Positions 13,670-14,676 of a stretch of DNA of 14,676 nt are shown one piece after another. A program made the translations under genes and the position numbers. Source of the DNA: CAZEFK01 sp964511405 (GTDB lineage: Bacteria; Pseudomonadota; Alphaproteobacteria; Elsterales; Elsteraceae); contig CAZEFK010000184.1 of assembly GCA_964511405.1 (NCBI GenBank), positions 1 through 14,676 on the forward strand, written 5' to 3'. The notes under the pieces are model-generated. The model searched no databases, was not told where the DNA came from, and was given only the letters and a program-made list of their open reading frames with translations. Positions within the stretch are counted from its first letter, which is position 1; each line of letters starts with the position of its first letter.

Positions 13670-14676
13670 TGGCAGTGCTTGTACTTCTTGCCCGAGCCGC
13701 AGGGACAAGGGGCGTTGCGCGCGACCCGGCCCCAGGTCGACGGGTCCTGGGGATCCATGTAGCGCCCGGTCGACTGGTTGAGCACGCGGGCCTGAGCGCC
13801 GCCGCCGCGGCGCTGCGGCGCGGCCGGACCGTCGGTGCCGGTGAGCGCGTAGCCCTCGTCGGCGAAGACCGGCTCCTCATGCACCTCCTGCAGGCCGGTC
13901 GGCTCGGACGGCTGGCCGAACAGCTCGGCCGGCGGCTGCTCGACGCGCAGCTCCATGTGGCACAGCACGGCCGTCACGGTCTCGCGCAGGCGCGACAGCA
14001 TCCCCTCGAACAGCTCGAAGGCCTCGCGCTTGTACTCGTTCAGGGGATCGCGCTGGCCGTAGGCGCGCAGGCCGATGCCCTGGCGCAGGTGGTCGAGCGC
14101 CAGCAGATGGTCCTTCCAGGACTGGTCCAACAGCTGTAGCAGCAGGCTCTTCTCGGCCATGCGCATGATCTGCGGGCCGTAATTGGCCGCCTTCTCGGCC
14201 ATCTTGCGGTCGACCGCCTGGGTGATGCGCTCGGCGATCTCCTCGTCGGCGATCCCCTCTTCCTTCGCCCAGCCGTCGACCGGCAGGTCCAGGGCGAAGA
14301 TCCGCAGGACCTCGGCCTTCAGGGTCGCGATGTCCCAGGAATCGGAATAGGCGTTGGGCGGGATGCACTGGGTGACCAACCCCTGGATCGTCTCGTGGCG
14401 CATGTCGAGGACCGTCGGCGCCACGTCGTCCGCGTTCATGATCTCGCGCCGCTGCTCGTAAATGACCTTGCGCTGGTCATTCATGACGTTGTCGTACTTG
14501 AGCAGGTTCTTGCGGATCTCGAAGTTGCGGGCTTCGACCTTCTGCTGGGCCTTCTCCAACGCCTTGTTGATCCAGCTGTGAACGATCGCCTCGCCTTCCT
14601 TGAGGCCCAGGCGGCGCAGCATGGCATCCATGCGCTCGGACCCGAAGATGCGCATCAGGTCGTCTTCCAGCGACAG
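13657..14676 (-). CDS. secA: Preprotein translocase ATPase SecA, C-terminal part
   Basis: The gene runs off the right edge of the window; the last 339 residues are present. SecA is the ATPase motor that pushes unfolded preproteins through SecYEG. The visible part covers the helical scaffold and wing regions: LSLEDDLMRIFGSERM at the edge, the scaffold helix NFEIRKNLLKYDNVMNDQRK, and SWKDHLLALDHLRQGIGLRAYGQRDPLNEYK. It ends with a variable linker (GTDGPAAPQRRGGGAQ) and a SEC-C zinc motif CPCGSGKKYKHCH, with the family spacing C-x-C-x8-C-H. This tail binds SecB and phospholipid in characterised SecA proteins, so a SecB-type export pathway is likely. The stop codon is within a hairpin. The start and ATPase core lie outside the window. 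Confidence 0.97.
   Translation of the reverse strand: MSLEDDLMRIFGSERMDAMLRRLGLKEGEAIVHSWINKALEKAQQKVEARNFEIRKNLLKYDNVMNDQRKVIYEQRREIMNADDVAPTVLDMRHETIQGLVTQCIPPNAYSDSWDIATLKAEVLRIFALDLPVDGWAKEEGIADEEIAERITQAVDRKMAEKAANYGPQIMRMAEKSLLLQLLDQSWKDHLLALDHLRQGIGLRAYGQRDPLNEYKREAFELFEGMLSRLRETVTAVLCHMELRVEQPPAELFGQPSEPTGLQEVHEEPVFADEGYALTGTDGPAAPQRRGGGAQARVLNQSTGRYMDPQDPSTWGRVARNAPCPCGSGKKYKHCHGQI

Noticed and set aside
1..14676. Search for CRISPR arrays, tRNA genes, IS ends, phage genes or a defence or biosynthetic island
   Set aside because: I saw no spaced identical repeats, cloverleaf sequences, transposases or phage proteins. All genes recognised are core or ordinary accessory genes, so I do not claim a new large system here.

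Overview
The window is very GC-rich chromosomal DNA. It carries the bolA / J-protein / cobS / cobT cluster, the aroK-aroB pair next to xerD and accA, and a secA with a C-terminal zinc motif. This gene content and order are typical of Alphaproteobacteria. I infer a Rhodospirillales-like member from protein wording and the xerD-accA-aroKB neighbourhood, but the sequence gives no species-level proof. I see no phage, IS element, CRISPR array, tRNA or rRNA gene. The region looks like ordinary, densely packed core genome.

Left part (1-4098): a hairpin-rich, REP-like intergenic element (about 29-89) lies past the end of cobT. Reading leftward are a small J-domain protein, cobS and cobT, the last two being the AAA+ and VWA subunits of the aerobic cobaltochelatase. 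bolA is divergent from the J-protein gene across 132 bp. Middle-left (4144-6836): a ribbon-helix-helix protein gene (+) meets a DUF2889 gene (-) with overlapping stop codons. DUF2889, aroB and aroK form a leftward shikimate-pathway operon (aroK then aroB then DUF2889).

Centre (6837-11094): a 187-bp divergent control region separates aroK from a rightward, translationally coupled set. That set is a 46-aa membrane-anchored protein, a 637-aa secreted helical protein of unknown function, and xerD. accA (acetyl-CoA carboxylase carboxyltransferase alpha) follows after 171 bp. Right part (11099-14676): a leftward MFS transporter gene is divergent from a solo LuxR-type regulator gene, with a dyad operator candidate between them. 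The regulator gene converges on the 3' end of secA, which runs off the right edge of the window.

Functionally the window holds cofactor B12 metal insertion, chorismate precursor synthesis, chromosome-dimer resolution, the first committed step of fatty-acid synthesis, and protein export. There is also one probable regulator/transporter pair. The least understood pieces are the secreted solenoid-like protein with its 46-aa partner, and the Cys-containing J-protein beside bolA and cobST. Two good sigma70-like promoters (aroK, J-protein) end almost at the start codon, suggesting leaderless or nearly leaderless mRNAs. No gene-free stretch exceeds 300 bases.
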